A DNA stretch of 64,000 nucleotides from Methanoregula sp. (GTDB taxonomy: Archaea; Halobacteriota; Methanomicrobia; Methanomicrobiales; Methanospirillaceae). The notes beneath the pieces were generated by a model. That model had not been told where the DNA came from and did no database searches. It was given only the letters and a program-made list of their open reading frames with translations. Positions 24,131 to 32,949 of the stretch are shown piece by piece (within the stretch, counting starts at the first letter, position 1; the number at the start of each line of letters is the position of its first letter). The stretch covers positions 1 to 64,000 of the forward strand of contig NZ_JAJRCG010000004.1 in NCBI RefSeq assembly GCF_028679125.1, given 5' to 3'. The position numbers were made by a program, and so were the translations under genes.

Positions 24131-26548
24131 ATGCCAGAAGTGCAATTAAGGGTGGATTCCGCGTACCCCGGCGACCAGGGTGGCGGCAAGGCCCGGCTGG
24201 ATCCCGAGACGATGCTCGCGCTCAAGATCTCGCCCGGCGATCTGGTCGCGATCGAAGGGAAGCGCCGTACCGTTGCCAAGGTCTGGCGGGCACTGGTCGA
24301 GGACTGGAACCAGAAGAAGATCCGGATCGACAACTTCACCCGGATCAATGCCGGTGTCAGCATCGGCGACACGGTCAAGGTTGCGAAGATCACGGACGAG
24401 ATCGAGGCAAAACGCATTGTTCTCGCACCCCCGGAGGACCTCCCGAAGAAGATCCCGATCGCCAACAACCCGCACGTTGTCAACGGTCTCATCGATTTCC
24501 CGATAGCAAAGAACGACACCGTCCCGGTCATGCTCGGCCTGCCGTTCATCCAGCCGCAGATCATCGGCTTCAAGGTGGTCGAGGTCGAACCCGAGGAAGC
24601 CGTCATCATCACCAAGAACACGTCTATCGAGTTCTCGGACAAGCCGGCCGCGGGTTTTGAGGGAATCAAGCGGTTCAGCTACGAGGATATCGGCGGCTTA
24701 AAGGACGAGCTCCAGCGCCTCCGCGAGACGATCGAGCTCCCGCTCCGGCACCCGGAGCTCTTCCAGAAACTGGGAATCGAGCCACCCAAGGGTGTGCTCC
24801 TCTACGGCCCGCCCGGCACGGGAAAGACCCTGATTGCAAAGGCGGTGGCAAGCGAGAGCGGGGCACACTTCATCTCGATTGCAGGGCCCGAAGTGATCTC
24901 GAAGTATTATGGTGAGAGCGAGCAGCGCCTGCGTGAAGTCTTCGAGGAGGCCCGCGAGAACGCCCCCTCGATCATCTTCATTGACGAGCTCGACTCCATT
25001 GCGCCCCGGCGCGAGGAAGTGACCGGGGAGGTGGAGCGCCGGGTCGTTGCCCAGCTCCTGACCATGATGGATGGCCTCGAGGAACGCGGGCAGGTTGTCG
25101 TGATCGGTGCTACGAACCGGGTCGACGCGATCGACGCCGCACTCCGCAGGCCCGGCCGGTTCGACCGGGAGATCGAGATCGGTGTCCCGAGCGAGCCCGA
25201 TCGGATCGAGATCATGAAGATCCATACCCGGGGTATGCCCCTCTCAGAGGATGTCAGCCTGGATGTGCTCGCCCAGCAGACCCACGGGTTTGTCGGGGCT
25301 GATCTTGCGGCCCTTGCACGCGAGGCGGCTATCCGGGCCCTCCGGCGCTACCTCCCGGACCTGGACCTCGATGCCGAGGAGATCCCGGCGGAAGTGCTGG
25401 ACAACCTCAAGGTCTATGGCAGCGATTTCCGCAGCGCCCAGCGCGATGTTGGCCCGAGCGCCATGCGCGAAGTGATGCTCGAGGTCTCCCACGTGAAGTG
25501 GCAGAATGTCGGTGGTCTCGAATCTGCCAAGACCGAGGTGCGGGAAGCGATCGAGCTCCCGCTCACCAACCGGCAGAAGTTCGAGGACCTGGGTATCGAG
25601 CCCCCGCGGGGAATCCTCCTCTACGGTCCGCCCGGAACGGGCAAGACCCTGATCGCAAAAGCGGTGGCAAGCGAGAGCGGCGCCAACTTCATCCCGGTCC
25701 GGGGACCCCAGCTCCTCTCCAAGTGGGTGGGCGAGAGCGAGCGTGCTGTCCGCGAGGTCTTCAAGAAGGCCCGGCAGGTCTCCCCCTCGATCATCTTCTT
25801 CGATGAGATCGATGCACTGGCCCCTGCCCGGGGCACGAGCAGCGACTCGCACGTGATCGACAATGTGCTCAACCAGATCCTCACCGAGATGGATGGCCTT
25901 GAGGAACTCAAGGACGTCGTGGTCATGGGTGCCACCAATCGCCCGGACATCGTTGATCCGGCACTCCTGCGTGCGGGACGGTTCGACCGCCTCGTCTATA
26001 TCGGCGAACCCGGCCCGGAGGATCGCAAGAAGATCATCGGCATCCACACCCGGTTCATGCCGTTTGAAGGCTCTACGGTTGAAGAGATCGTGAAGCTGAC
26101 CGAGCGGTTCAGCGAGGACGCACTTGGGGAACTCATCGAGAATCTCGGAAAGGACAAGATCATCACGGTTGAGGATGTGAAAGCGGTCATCACACCGGCA
26201 AAGGACGACAGCACCGGGCTCCCCACCGGCATGAGGCGGAGACGGTTCCTGGAACTGCTGGGCGAGAAGAACCTCACCCTTTCCGACCCGGCCCGCGAGC
26301 GTCTTGCAGGAGACCTTGCCGGCATCACCGAAGGCTTCGTTGGATCGGATCTTGAATCACTCTGCCGGGAGGCCGGCATGCTGGCTCTCCGGGACAACGC
26401 GACGACCGTCGCAAAGAAGCACTTCGAAGAGGCCCAGAAGAAGGTCCACCCGACGATGAACGACAACCTCCGGCAATACTATGGCAAGATCCAGCAGCAT
26501 TTCAAGGGTGGGCTGCCGAAGTCGGTCCAGCCACCGGAATACCAGTAA
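24131..26548 (+). CDS. CDC48/VAT family AAA+ ATPase with an inserted segment in D2
   Basis: An 805-residue hexameric unfoldase that feeds substrates to the proteasome. Residues 1-175 form the N domain (double-psi barrel plus Nc), D1 has GPPGTGKT at 226-233 and IIFIDELD, D2 has GPPGTGKT at 499-506 and IIFFDEID. In D1, 14 residues separate IHTRGMPL from GFVGADL; in D2 the equivalent gap (after IHTRFMPF, about 646-735) is about 90 residues. The extra roughly 75 residues ([57 protein letters not shown]) look helical and charged. The C-terminus lacks the aromatic HbYX end (PPEYQ). The start is chosen from the TATA position. Confidence 0.93.
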   Translation: MPEVQLRVDSAYPGDQGGGKARLDPETMLALKISPGDLVAIEGKRRTVAKVWRALVEDWNQKKIRIDNFTRINAGVSIGDTVKVAKITDEIEAKRIVLAPPEDLPKKIPIANNPHVVNGLIDFPIAKNDTVPVMLGLPFIQPQIIGFKVVEVEPEEAVIITKNTSIEFSDKPAAGFEGIKRFSYEDIGGLKDELQRLRETIELPLRHPELFQKLGIEPPKGVLLYGPPGTGKTLIAKAVASESGAHFISIAGPEVISKYYGESEQRLREVFEEARENAPSIIFIDELDSIAPRREEVTGEVERRVVAQLLTMMDGLEERGQVVVIGATNRVDAIDAALRRPGRFDREIEIGVPSEPDRIEIMKIHTRGMPLSEDVSLDVLAQQTHGFVGADLAALAREAAIRALRRYLPDLDLDAEEIPAEVLDNLKVYGSDFRSAQRDVGPSAMREVMLEVSHVKWQNVGGLESAKTEVREAIELPLTNRQKFEDLGIEPPRGILLYGPPGTGKTLIAKAVASESGANFIPVRGPQLLSKWVGESERAVREVFKKARQVSPSIIFFDEIDALAPARGTSSDSHVIDNVLNQILTEMDGLEELKDVVVMGATNRPDIVDPALLRAGRFDRLVYIGEPGPEDRKKIIGIHTRFMPFEGSTVEEIVKLTERFSEDALGELIENLGKDKIITVEDVKAVITPAKDDSTGLPTGMRRRRFLELLGEKNLTLSDPARERLAGDLAGITEGFVGSDLESLCREAGMLALRDNATTVAKKHFEEAQKKVHPTMNDNLRQYYGKIQQHFKGGLPKSVQPPEYQ

Positions 26549-26635
26549 CCCATTCCTATTTTTCGCGGGAATAATCGTTTTCTTTGCGAAATTTCTCTCA
26601 AACGAGCAGAATCTGCCGCTTACAAAAAAGCTAAA

Positions 26636-26645
26636 ATTTATATAG
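26636..26645 (+). promoter_or_regulatory. TATA box of the RDD/TPR gene
   Basis: The string atttatatag lies 27 bp before the ATG at 26668 in an AT-rich gap after the CDC48 gene. No ribosome site precedes the ATG, consistent with leaderless initiation. Confidence 0.65.
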
Positions 26646-26667
26646 TGCTCTCTTTAAATGTTTTCTA

Positions 26668-28029
26668 ATGGTCCGGTGTCCCCGTTGCGGGTTTATGATT
26701 CCAGAAGGGGAAACCGAATGCGGTCTCTGTCACAGAGATGTATCCAGGATAACAAACCGGCCGCAACCGGCTGGTGCACACCGTTACCATCTTCATGATG
26801 ATGAACCGGCCGAGGAACCCCGGCATCAGGATATCAGGTACACCGGGGTCTGGAGGCGCTGGAGTGCAGGTCTTCTGGATCTGATGTTTGCAGCAGCCCT
26901 TGTATTTGCTGCGAAGAGCGCCTGCGAACTACTGCAATACCCGTCCAGTGTCCCGATGGCGATACTCACGGCCGGTGTTTTTTATTTTTTCCTCTTAACG
27001 CCGTTCCTGATAAGCAGCAACTACCAGGCTTCACCGGGAAAGATCGTATTCGGGATCGTTGTAACCGATACCTGCGGAAAGCAGGTATCGTTTTCACGCG
27101 CCCTGTTCCGGGAGATCAGCAAGTATGTCTCGCTGCTGCCCGTGGGTCTCGGTTTTGTCATGCTTGTTTTTACAAAAAAGAAGCAGGAACTGCATGATCT
27201 CCTGGCTCTCACGGTCGTAACAAAGCGATCGGAAACCCACCTGCTGATGAATACCCCTGGCAATGTGTTCATGACTAACCGGAGCCTGTTCTTTGGCAGG
27301 ATCATAACCGCGGGGGTAATCCTCTGTTCCCTTCTTGTCCTGCTCTATTTCGGCATGATCCTGCACGAGACGATTACGCCGCAGGGGATAGCCGCCCACA
27401 GTGCAGTATTTGCTGCCGATTCGGTTGCCGATACGAACTATCCCGGGCTCTCGCTCCCCCTGTACGATATCGCGCTCGGCCTGATACCCGATGATATGGA
27501 TACCCTGGTAAAGAAAGTGAATGTCCTGAGCAGGGAGAGCCGGGAGGCTGAAGCACAGCTCCTTCTCAACAGCGCCATGATCGCCCATCCGGATGATCCG
27601 GTCCTGGTCATTGCTACCGGGGATCTCATGTACTCGGAAGGGCAGTATGAGACAGCCATCCAGTATTACGAGAAGGCCTTATCGACCAACCCGAAGGATG
27701 CAAATACGTGGATCAGGAAGGGGGATGCGTATCTTGCCATCTCGATTGCTGAAATGCAGGGTATGCGTGAGCAATTTAAAACCCTGACATCGGGAGATGC
27801 AGATTCGTCCCTGTCATCTGACGCATCCACCATGGATACATTCCGTTCAACGGAATCCTACCGGCAGGCGATAAAAGCGTACAACGAAGCCATCACCATC
27901 AACCCGTTCACCAGCATCGAGATCACCGGCAGGGTCCTGGCATCAACCCAGGCTCTTGTCAGCACCTATCAGGGAATCCTGGATGACATTGGCATTGATA
28001 ATTCAACGATGCAGATTGTGTCCCGGTAA
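26668..28029 (+). CDS. Zinc-ribbon / RDD membrane / TPR protein
   Basis: A 453-residue membrane protein of three modules. Residues 1-25 are a zinc ribbon (Cys4, Cys7, Cys18, Cys21). Residues about 58-190 are an RDD domain: RRWSAGLLDLM with its Arg-Asp residues, TPFLISSNYQASPGKIVFGIVV, and the closing KKKQELHDLLALTVV. A third hydrophobic segment at about 208-232 precedes a C-terminal TPR region (about 270-440, with GDLMYSEGQYETAIQYYEKALSTNPKDANTWIRKGDAYL). RDD proteins are thought to transport small solutes or ions; the TPR part probably docks partners. It resembles the J-domain/TPR protein at 58029 in plan. The substrate is unknown. Confidence 0.82.
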   Translation: MVRCPRCGFMIPEGETECGLCHRDVSRITNRPQPAGAHRYHLHDDEPAEEPRHQDIRYTGVWRRWSAGLLDLMFAAALVFAAKSACELLQYPSSVPMAILTAGVFYFFLLTPFLISSNYQASPGKIVFGIVVTDTCGKQVSFSRALFREISKYVSLLPVGLGFVMLVFTKKKQELHDLLALTVVTKRSETHLLMNTPGNVFMTNRSLFFGRIITAGVILCSLLVLLYFGMILHETITPQGIAAHSAVFAADSVADTNYPGLSLPLYDIALGLIPDDMDTLVKKVNVLSRESREAEAQLLLNSAMIAHPDDPVLVIATGDLMYSEGQYETAIQYYEKALSTNPKDANTWIRKGDAYLAISIAEMQGMREQFKTLTSGDADSSLSSDASTMDTFRSTESYRQAIKAYNEAITINPFTSIEITGRVLASTQALVSTYQGILDDIGIDNSTMQIVSR

Positions 28030-28076
28030 CAGGATGTGGGAAATCCTGTCTCATGGTATGATACCGGAATGACGCA

Positions 28077-28883
28077 TTACCCGGTCACCAGCATCATCAT
28101 ACCGATAAGGACCAGGAGCCCGGCAAACAGGATCTGTAAATTCCGGCCGGAACAGTTGTGAGCACACCGCACCCCGATGCGGGCAAGCGGGATGGTAGTA
28201 ACCGCGAGAATCGCGAAGGTCAGGAGATCCACGTACCCGAACGAGTAGTGCGGAAGGCCTGAAACACCAATCCCGTTGATGATATACGCGGTCACCGCCC
28301 CTGCCGATGAGAAGATGAGGCAGGCAGAGGATGTGCCGACTGCCCGGTGGATCGGGTAACCGAGCAGGATGACGAGCGCCGGGACAAGCAGTGCCCCGCC
28401 CCCGATCCCGGCAAGGCCGGAGATCGTCCCGATGGAGAAGCCCAGCAGGATATGCATGCCGGCCGATCCCTGTCTCTCGCAGGCAGGACACTCCCGGAGG
28501 CTCCAGACCATGCGGATGGCGATCGCGATGATCAGGAAGGCGAAAAAAATCCGGAGCACAATGCCCGGCAGGTGAGCGGCAAGGGTGCCTCCGGCGAGCC
28601 CCCCGAAGACTGCGGCTATCCCCATCGGTATAGCGGCGTGCCAGTCAACGGCACCCCGCTTGTGGTGGCCGAGCGCCCCGCTCACCATGGTCGGGAGCAT
28701 CACGGCAAGCGAGGTGCCGAATGCAATCCGGGTGGCGAGCGTGGAATCCATCCCGCTGCCCGTATACAGCCAGAACTGGACCGGGGACATCAGGACCCCC
28801 CCGCCGATACCAAAGAGCCCGGAGGCCGTACCGGCACAGATCCCGGTGAAGAAAAGGCATACGAACTGCACGAGTGGGTCCAT
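28077..28883 (-). CDS. TSUP (TauE/SafE) family anion exporter
   Basis: A 268-residue membrane protein with about eight helices and the duplicated TSUP signatures: GTASGLFGIGGGVLMSPV near the N-terminus and GTISGLAGIGGGALLVPA at mid-length. The family exports sulfite, sulfoacetate or related organosulfur anions. A pair of cysteines (CPACE) lies in the central cytosolic loop. It is divergent from the hydrolase at 28947; no pathway context fixes the substrate, though sulfur-containing coenzymes are plentiful in methanogens. Confidence 0.88.
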   Translation of the reverse strand: MDPLVQFVCLFFTGICAGTASGLFGIGGGVLMSPVQFWLYTGSGMDSTLATRIAFGTSLAVMLPTMVSGALGHHKRGAVDWHAAIPMGIAAVFGGLAGGTLAAHLPGIVLRIFFAFLIIAIAIRMVWSLRECPACERQGSAGMHILLGFSIGTISGLAGIGGGALLVPALVILLGYPIHRAVGTSSACLIFSSAGAVTAYIINGIGVSGLPHYSFGYVDLLTFAILAVTTIPLARIGVRCAHNCSGRNLQILFAGLLVLIGMMMLVTG

Positions 28884-28946
28884 GGCATCTCCGGATATTG
28901 CAGAGTTATTATCTGCCGGGTCTCAATAGTCTAACGGGGAACTACC

Positions 28947-29513
28947 ATGGGAAGACCCGCACTTCTTATTATTGATATGCAGAACGATTTCGTCCTTGAA
29001 GGCATGCCGAACATGGTTGCAGGAGCACGGGCCGTTGTCCCGAAGATCCAGGCCGTGCTTGCTGAGTTCCGAAAGCGATCCCTGCCGGTCTTCCATATCG
29101 TCCGGGTGCACCGGGCAGACGGTTCGGACGTAGAGATCATCCGGCAGGAGAAGTTCAGGAACCAGCCATTTGCGGTTGCCGGCTCGCACGGCGCCGCGGT
29201 GATCGATGAACTGGCTCCCCGGAATGGAGAGTACGTGCTGGAGAAGATCCGGATGAGCGCGTTCATCGGCACGGAACTCGACCTGATGCTCAGGACCCTC
29301 GGGGTCACGACCATTGTTGTCTGCGGGATCCAGACGCCCAACTGCATCCGGACAACAGTCTTCGATGCGATCGCGTACAATTACCCGGTTGTGCTGGTCG
29401 AGGATGCAACCGGGGCCGCATCCGAAGAGGTGCACCGGGCCAATGTGCGGGACATGGCAAATATCGGTGTGCGGATTCTGAAGACTGCTGATATTTTCAA
29501 CCTGCCTGGCTGA
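28947..29513 (+). CDS. Isochorismatase-fold cysteine hydrolase
   Basis: A 188-residue protein of the isochorismatase/nicotinamidase family. The catalytic triad is visible as Asp in LLIIDMQNDF, Lys in YVLEKIRMSAF and Cys in CGIQTPNCIRTTVFDA; the cis-peptide Gly-Ile before the nucleophile region is also kept. Members hydrolyse amides or vinyl ethers such as nicotinamide, N-carbamoylsarcosine or peroxyureidoacrylate. The metal-binding Asp/His set of true nicotinamidases is not clear here, so the substrate is open. It is transcribed alone, divergent from the TSUP gene with a gap of 63 bp. Confidence 0.87.
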   Translation: MGRPALLIIDMQNDFVLEGMPNMVAGARAVVPKIQAVLAEFRKRSLPVFHIVRVHRADGSDVEIIRQEKFRNQPFAVAGSHGAAVIDELAPRNGEYVLEKIRMSAFIGTELDLMLRTLGVTTIVVCGIQTPNCIRTTVFDAIAYNYPVVLVEDATGAASEEVHRANVRDMANIGVRILKTADIFNLPG

Positions 29514-29581
29514 ACAGGTACTGGATACCCGCTGATTGCCGGGGCGTATTTCCAAAAAAAAGAGAGAGATGGGATGAATCC

Positions 29582-29956
29582 CTATTCGCAGTAGATATCG
29601 CTGGCCCACTCTTCGATGACCCTCTTGGGAGGCCGGCCGCCCCGGTGGTGCCGGTGCTGCTGGGAGGAGCGGTCGTGCTCCGTCTCTTCCTCATCATCGG
29701 TATCTTTGCCGGGGGTTTCCGCGGGCTTCTCCTGCCCTGGCGGTACCTGCTGGTCCCTGCGGGGATAATGGCGCTGGCTGCCCGGGTGCCTGTTCTGGCC
29801 CTGAGCCGGGCCCTGGCTCCGGTCCCGCCGGTCATGGCGCCTCCGCTGCCCTCCCTGATGCTGGCCCTGCTGCGCCGGCCGCGACTGCTGGGATTGCGGA
29901 GCCGGCGAGGGCTGACTGTTCGCCGCCTGTTGTGGCTGCTCTGACTCTTCCGCCAT
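29582..29956 (-). CDS. Disordered Gln/Arg/His-rich small protein
   Basis: A 124-residue hydrophilic protein. Residues 1-105 are low-complexity (Q, R, H, P, S), with runs such as GQRRRHDRRDRSQG and QQHRHHRGGRPP, and the acidic patch DDEEETEHD. Only the last 15 or so residues (PKRVIEEWASDIYCE) look like a structured or conserved motif. The start at 29956 begins an acidic MAEESEQPQQ. It could be a nucleic-acid-binding tail protein or a chaperone-like scaffold; function unknown. The opposite strand is also open over part of the region but lacks a start and is hydrophobic-random, so the minus frame is preferred. Confidence 0.5.
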   Translation of the reverse strand: MAEESEQPQQAANSQPSPAPQSQQSRPAQQGQHQGGQRRRHDRRDRSQGPAQGQNRHPGSQRHYPRRDQQVPPGQEKPAETPGKDTDDEEETEHDRSSQQHRHHRGGRPPKRVIEEWASDIYCE

Positions 29957-30057
29957 GATTGTCCGGCAGATAATTCGGGGGAGAGAGGAGAAATAGTTTG
30001 GCATAGCTCTTCATGCAGGCTGTCACCCCGGGGATGGGGATGACAGATAATGAACAC

Positions 30058-30067
30058 CTATATACAT
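30058..30067 (+). promoter_or_regulatory. TATA box of the acyl-CoA ligase gene
   Basis: The string cctatataca lies about 43 bp before the ATG at 30106, which would leave a leader of roughly 15-18 nt. Confidence 0.5.
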
Positions 30068-30105
30068 CAACGTCCAATTTTGTATGACAAACGGACGCCT
30101 CTCAC

Positions 30106-31647
30106 ATGTCCAACGTTACCACCCTTCTTGATGCAAAGAGCGTTCCCGAAGCCAAGGCGGCTCTCGTCTGCCCCTCGCGGAACGAGACCTATTCCTACAA
30201 ACGGCTCCGCGACGAGATGAACCGGATTGGATTCGGCCTTCTCACGCTGGGCGTGAAGAAAGGAGACCGGGTCTGCATCTTTCTTGACAGCTCGCCCGAG
30301 TACCTGATCAGCTACTTTGCTCTCTGGCGGATCGGTGCCGTGGCGGTGCCCACCAATATTGTGTACAAGGGAGAAGAAGTCCTGCACGTGCTCCGCGATG
30401 CCGGGGCCATCGCGGTCATCACCGACCGGCAGGGCGCCGGTGTGATCAGCGGTATCCGGAAGGATGCCCCCGGGCTCATCCACATCATCTGCGTTGGCGG
30501 GGGATGCGATGGGGCGGTTACCTGGGAGTCGTTCCCCCCGGCACCGGTGGACATGCGGCCCGCGAACTGCTCGACCGAGGATCTCTGCCACATCCAGTAC
30601 ACAGCAGGTACCACCGGAAAACCGAAAGGTGCGATGCTCACGCACGGCAACTGGATGACTGCGCTCGACACGGAACGCGACGCCCTCCGGCTCCGGCCCG
30701 TGGACACGTACCTCGGTATCTACCCGATGGGCCACGTCGGCCTCTCGTGGGGCCTCTCGGCCATCCGCGCCGGTGGCACGTATGTCATGATGGAGCGTTT
30801 CGATCTCGAACGCTACCTTGCCCTTGCCGAACAGTACAGCGTAACGATCCTTGCCGGCATGCCACCGGTCATCCACTCGCTCGTCCATGCCGTGCCCGGG
30901 ACAGAAGAGCGACTCCGGTGCGCCCGCGTGATCATCTCCGGTGGCGGGGGGCTCCTGCCGGCGGTCTGGGAGGCGTTCGACAAGCGGTATCATATCCCGG
31001 TGGCGAACTCGTACGGCCTCTCCGAGACGATCGTGATCGGATCGGGTACGACAACCCTGCCCGAGTATCCCCAGCTCACGAAGAATTACCAGAGTGTTGG
31101 CGTTGCGGTTGGCTACACGGAGCTGAAGATCGTGGACACGGCCGACCCGGAGAAGGAGATGCCGTTTGGCGAGAGCGGGGAAGTTGCCATCCGTGGCCCG
31201 GCGGTTGCGAAAGGGTACTGGAACCTGCCTGACGCTACCCGTGCCGTTTTCCGTCATGACGGCTGGTTCCTGACCGGCGACATCGGGAACCTTGATCCTG
31301 AAGGAATTCTCTGCATCACCGACCGTAAGAAGGACATGATCATCATGTCGGGCTGGAAGATCTACCCCACGGAAGTGGAGAATGCCCTTGTCCGGCACCC
31401 GTCCGTGGCGGATGTCGCGGTCTTTGGCGTGCCGGATGAACGGCGGGGAGAGTGTCCGGTTGCCGCCGTCGTGCTCCGGCCCGGGACAACCCTGACCGAG
31501 GCGGAGTTTGAGGCCTACTGCCGGGATCACATGGCCGGGTACAAGGTCCCGAAGAGGCTGATCATCGTGGACTCGCTGCCCCGGGTCCATGGCTGGAAAC
31601 TGCTGAGACGGGACCTCCGGCAGAAATTCGGCGAAACACGCTCCTAA
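30106..31647 (+). CDS. AMP-forming acyl-CoA ligase (ANL superfamily)
   Basis: A 513-residue adenylating enzyme that joins a carboxylic acid to CoA through an acyl-AMP. The phosphate loop YTAGTTGKPKGAML starts at residue 165, SYGLSET is the A5 motif, DGWFLTGDIG the hinge region A7 and DRKKDMIIMSGWKIYPTEVE the A8 motif. At A10 the usual TGK is replaced by GWK, but the catalytic Lys (498, in HGWKLLRR) stays in register. The length fits medium/long-chain or aryl acid ligases. No beta-oxidation genes are adjacent, so the acid is unknown; uptake of 2-methylbutyrate or fatty-acid-like growth factors is possible (inference). Confidence 0.92.
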   Translation: MSNVTTLLDAKSVPEAKAALVCPSRNETYSYKRLRDEMNRIGFGLLTLGVKKGDRVCIFLDSSPEYLISYFALWRIGAVAVPTNIVYKGEEVLHVLRDAGAIAVITDRQGAGVISGIRKDAPGLIHIICVGGGCDGAVTWESFPPAPVDMRPANCSTEDLCHIQYTAGTTGKPKGAMLTHGNWMTALDTERDALRLRPVDTYLGIYPMGHVGLSWGLSAIRAGGTYVMMERFDLERYLALAEQYSVTILAGMPPVIHSLVHAVPGTEERLRCARVIISGGGGLLPAVWEAFDKRYHIPVANSYGLSETIVIGSGTTTLPEYPQLTKNYQSVGVAVGYTELKIVDTADPEKEMPFGESGEVAIRGPAVAKGYWNLPDATRAVFRHDGWFLTGDIGNLDPEGILCITDRKKDMIIMSGWKIYPTEVENALVRHPSVADVAVFGVPDERRGECPVAAVVLRPGTTLTEAEFEAYCRDHMAGYKVPKRLIIVDSLPRVHGWKLLRRDLRQKFGETRS

Positions 31648-31710
31648 TCAGATTTGGCGGAATATTCTGCGACAAAATCCCGGGGGAGCCCACAAACCTT
31701 TTTAAGCGGC

Positions 31711-31720
31711 ATTAAATAAT
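31711..31720 (+). promoter_or_regulatory. TATA box of the KaiC-like gene
   Basis: The string attaaataat lies about 25 bp before the ATG at 31740, so the transcript is probably leaderless. Confidence 0.6.
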
Positions 31721-31739
31721 ACTCTCCGGTACATCCTCT

Positions 31740-32375
31740 ATGGCCGCCCCGACAGATACAAAAAGCAGGATCCAGGATATCGACATCAACGTGAAGTCCA
31801 GGAAACGGACCACCGGGATTGTCGGTCTCAACCTGTTGCTTGATGGCGGTTTTCCCCCAGGGACGCTGGTCATGATCTACGGGACGCCCTTGTCCGGGGT
31901 CGACCTCGCGGCCCAGCAGTTCTGGAAGGCGGAAGGCGGGGAAGAGGGGACATTCTTCGTGAACGATGGAGACGTGGAGGTGGGCATGATCGATGCCAGC
32001 GAGCTGCATCCCGAGATGTATCTCCCGCAGATGGCGGGTGGCAGGATTGTCGTGGATTCGCTCTCAACGATCGTCCTGAAGTACGGGATTGACGGGGCGC
32101 TTAAGTTCCTCCGGCTCGCCCGCGAGGAGATGAAGACCCGCGGGGGCAACCTGCTGGGCATCGTCTATACCGGTATCCATTCGCCCATGGAGATGACGAA
32201 GCTGATGCGTGCGGCTGATGTTGTTATCGAGTTCAAGACAACCATCCAGCAGTCCGAGATCGAACGGACGTTGTGCGTTCATAAGATCAGGAATGCCGCT
32301 GCACCCCAGCGGCTGCTGCCGTTTATTATTACCGATAAGGGTATTGAAGCATCGACAACGTCAAGAGTGGTGTAA
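31740..32375 (+). CDS. RecA/KaiC-like protein with degenerate P-loop
   Basis: A 211-residue RecA-fold protein of the KaiC/GvpD/RAD55 type: TTGIVGLNLLLDGGFPPGTLVMIYGTPLSG reproduces the KaiC opening, and GRIVVDSLSTIVLKYG the Walker B strand. The P-loop at 48-55 reads GTPLSGVD, with Val and Asp where Lys and Thr should be, so ATP hydrolysis is unlikely. The C-terminal half keeps strands IVYTGIHSPMEMTKLMRAADVVIEF and the final EIERTLCVHKIRNAAAPQRLLPFIITDKGIEA. It may work as an allosteric or scaffold partner for an active paralogue (inference). It is not adjacent to archaellum or signal-transduction genes here. Confidence 0.82.
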   Translation: MAAPTDTKSRIQDIDINVKSRKRTTGIVGLNLLLDGGFPPGTLVMIYGTPLSGVDLAAQQFWKAEGGEEGTFFVNDGDVEVGMIDASELHPEMYLPQMAGGRIVVDSLSTIVLKYGIDGALKFLRLAREEMKTRGGNLLGIVYTGIHSPMEMTKLMRAADVVIEFKTTIQQSEIERTLCVHKIRNAAAPQRLLPFIITDKGIEASTTSRVV

Positions 32376-32451
32376 GGATCTCTTACGGTGCCGGAACCAT
32401 CAATAATTTTTCCGGCAGCCGGATGGTGTTCCGGAGCTGTTTTGAAAAAAA

Positions 32452-32943
32452 TTACAGTGAGACCGGGAACGGGTAATCGCCATCGATCACGGTATACTGT
32501 TCTCCCGAGGTCATGATCACATCGACCACGACCCGGTCCGTGCCGGTTGTTCCCATCAGCGTCACGCTGGTGCCGGTTTTCGGGCTGTCCCGGAGTTCCT
32601 GTTCCGTAACACAGTCCGACCGGATAACCGTCACGGTCATTCTCTGGACCATGCCGAGTCCCAGCCCGCCATTGAACCGGGTTGTGATGGTCGGGTTCTC
32701 CGCGATAGTATTCCGGTCCACCGTGATGCTGACCGATTCGTAATCCGGGACGGTCTGCACCGGCCCGGGGGTGAGGGAACAGGCAGTCCCGGGAGTGGGC
32801 GACGAAACCTGCGGAGCTGTACCGGCGGTTGTCATGGCCGGCTGAGGCGTTGCTGAAGGACCGGGCGCAGCATGCGTGCAGCCCGAACCCAGGAGACAGA
32901 GAACCAGAATGAGGGGGAGCAGGAGCCGGGATAAATTATGCAT
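32452..32943 (-). CDS. Lipoprotein of unknown function
   Basis: A 163-residue exported lipoprotein. The N-terminus MHNLSRLLLPLILVLCLLGSGC is a signal peptide ending in a lipobox (LGSGC), followed by a Thr/Pro/Ala-rich spacer of about 45 residues and a beta-rich domain (YESVSITVDRNTIAENPTITTRFNGG, VQRMTVTVIRSDCVTEQEL). Two cysteines in the mature domain may form a disulfide. Upstream in-frame ATGs at 32947-32949 and further are possible starts. The end YTVIDGDYPFPVSL is typical of small Methanomicrobiales surface lipoproteins. Function unknown. Confidence 0.72.
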   Translation of the reverse strand: MHNLSRLLLPLILVLCLLGSGCTHAAPGPSATPQPAMTTAGTAPQVSSPTPGTACSLTPGPVQTVPDYESVSITVDRNTIAENPTITTRFNGGLGLGMVQRMTVTVIRSDCVTEQELRDSPKTGTSVTLMGTTGTDRVVVDVIMTSGEQYTVIDGDYPFPVSL

Positions 32944-32949
32944 GGTCAT

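Noticed and set aside
29645-29944. Plus-strand open frame opposite the disordered protein
   Set aside because: It is a hydrophobic low-complexity shadow with no ribosome site or promoter; the minus frame has a plausible start and a motif-like end.
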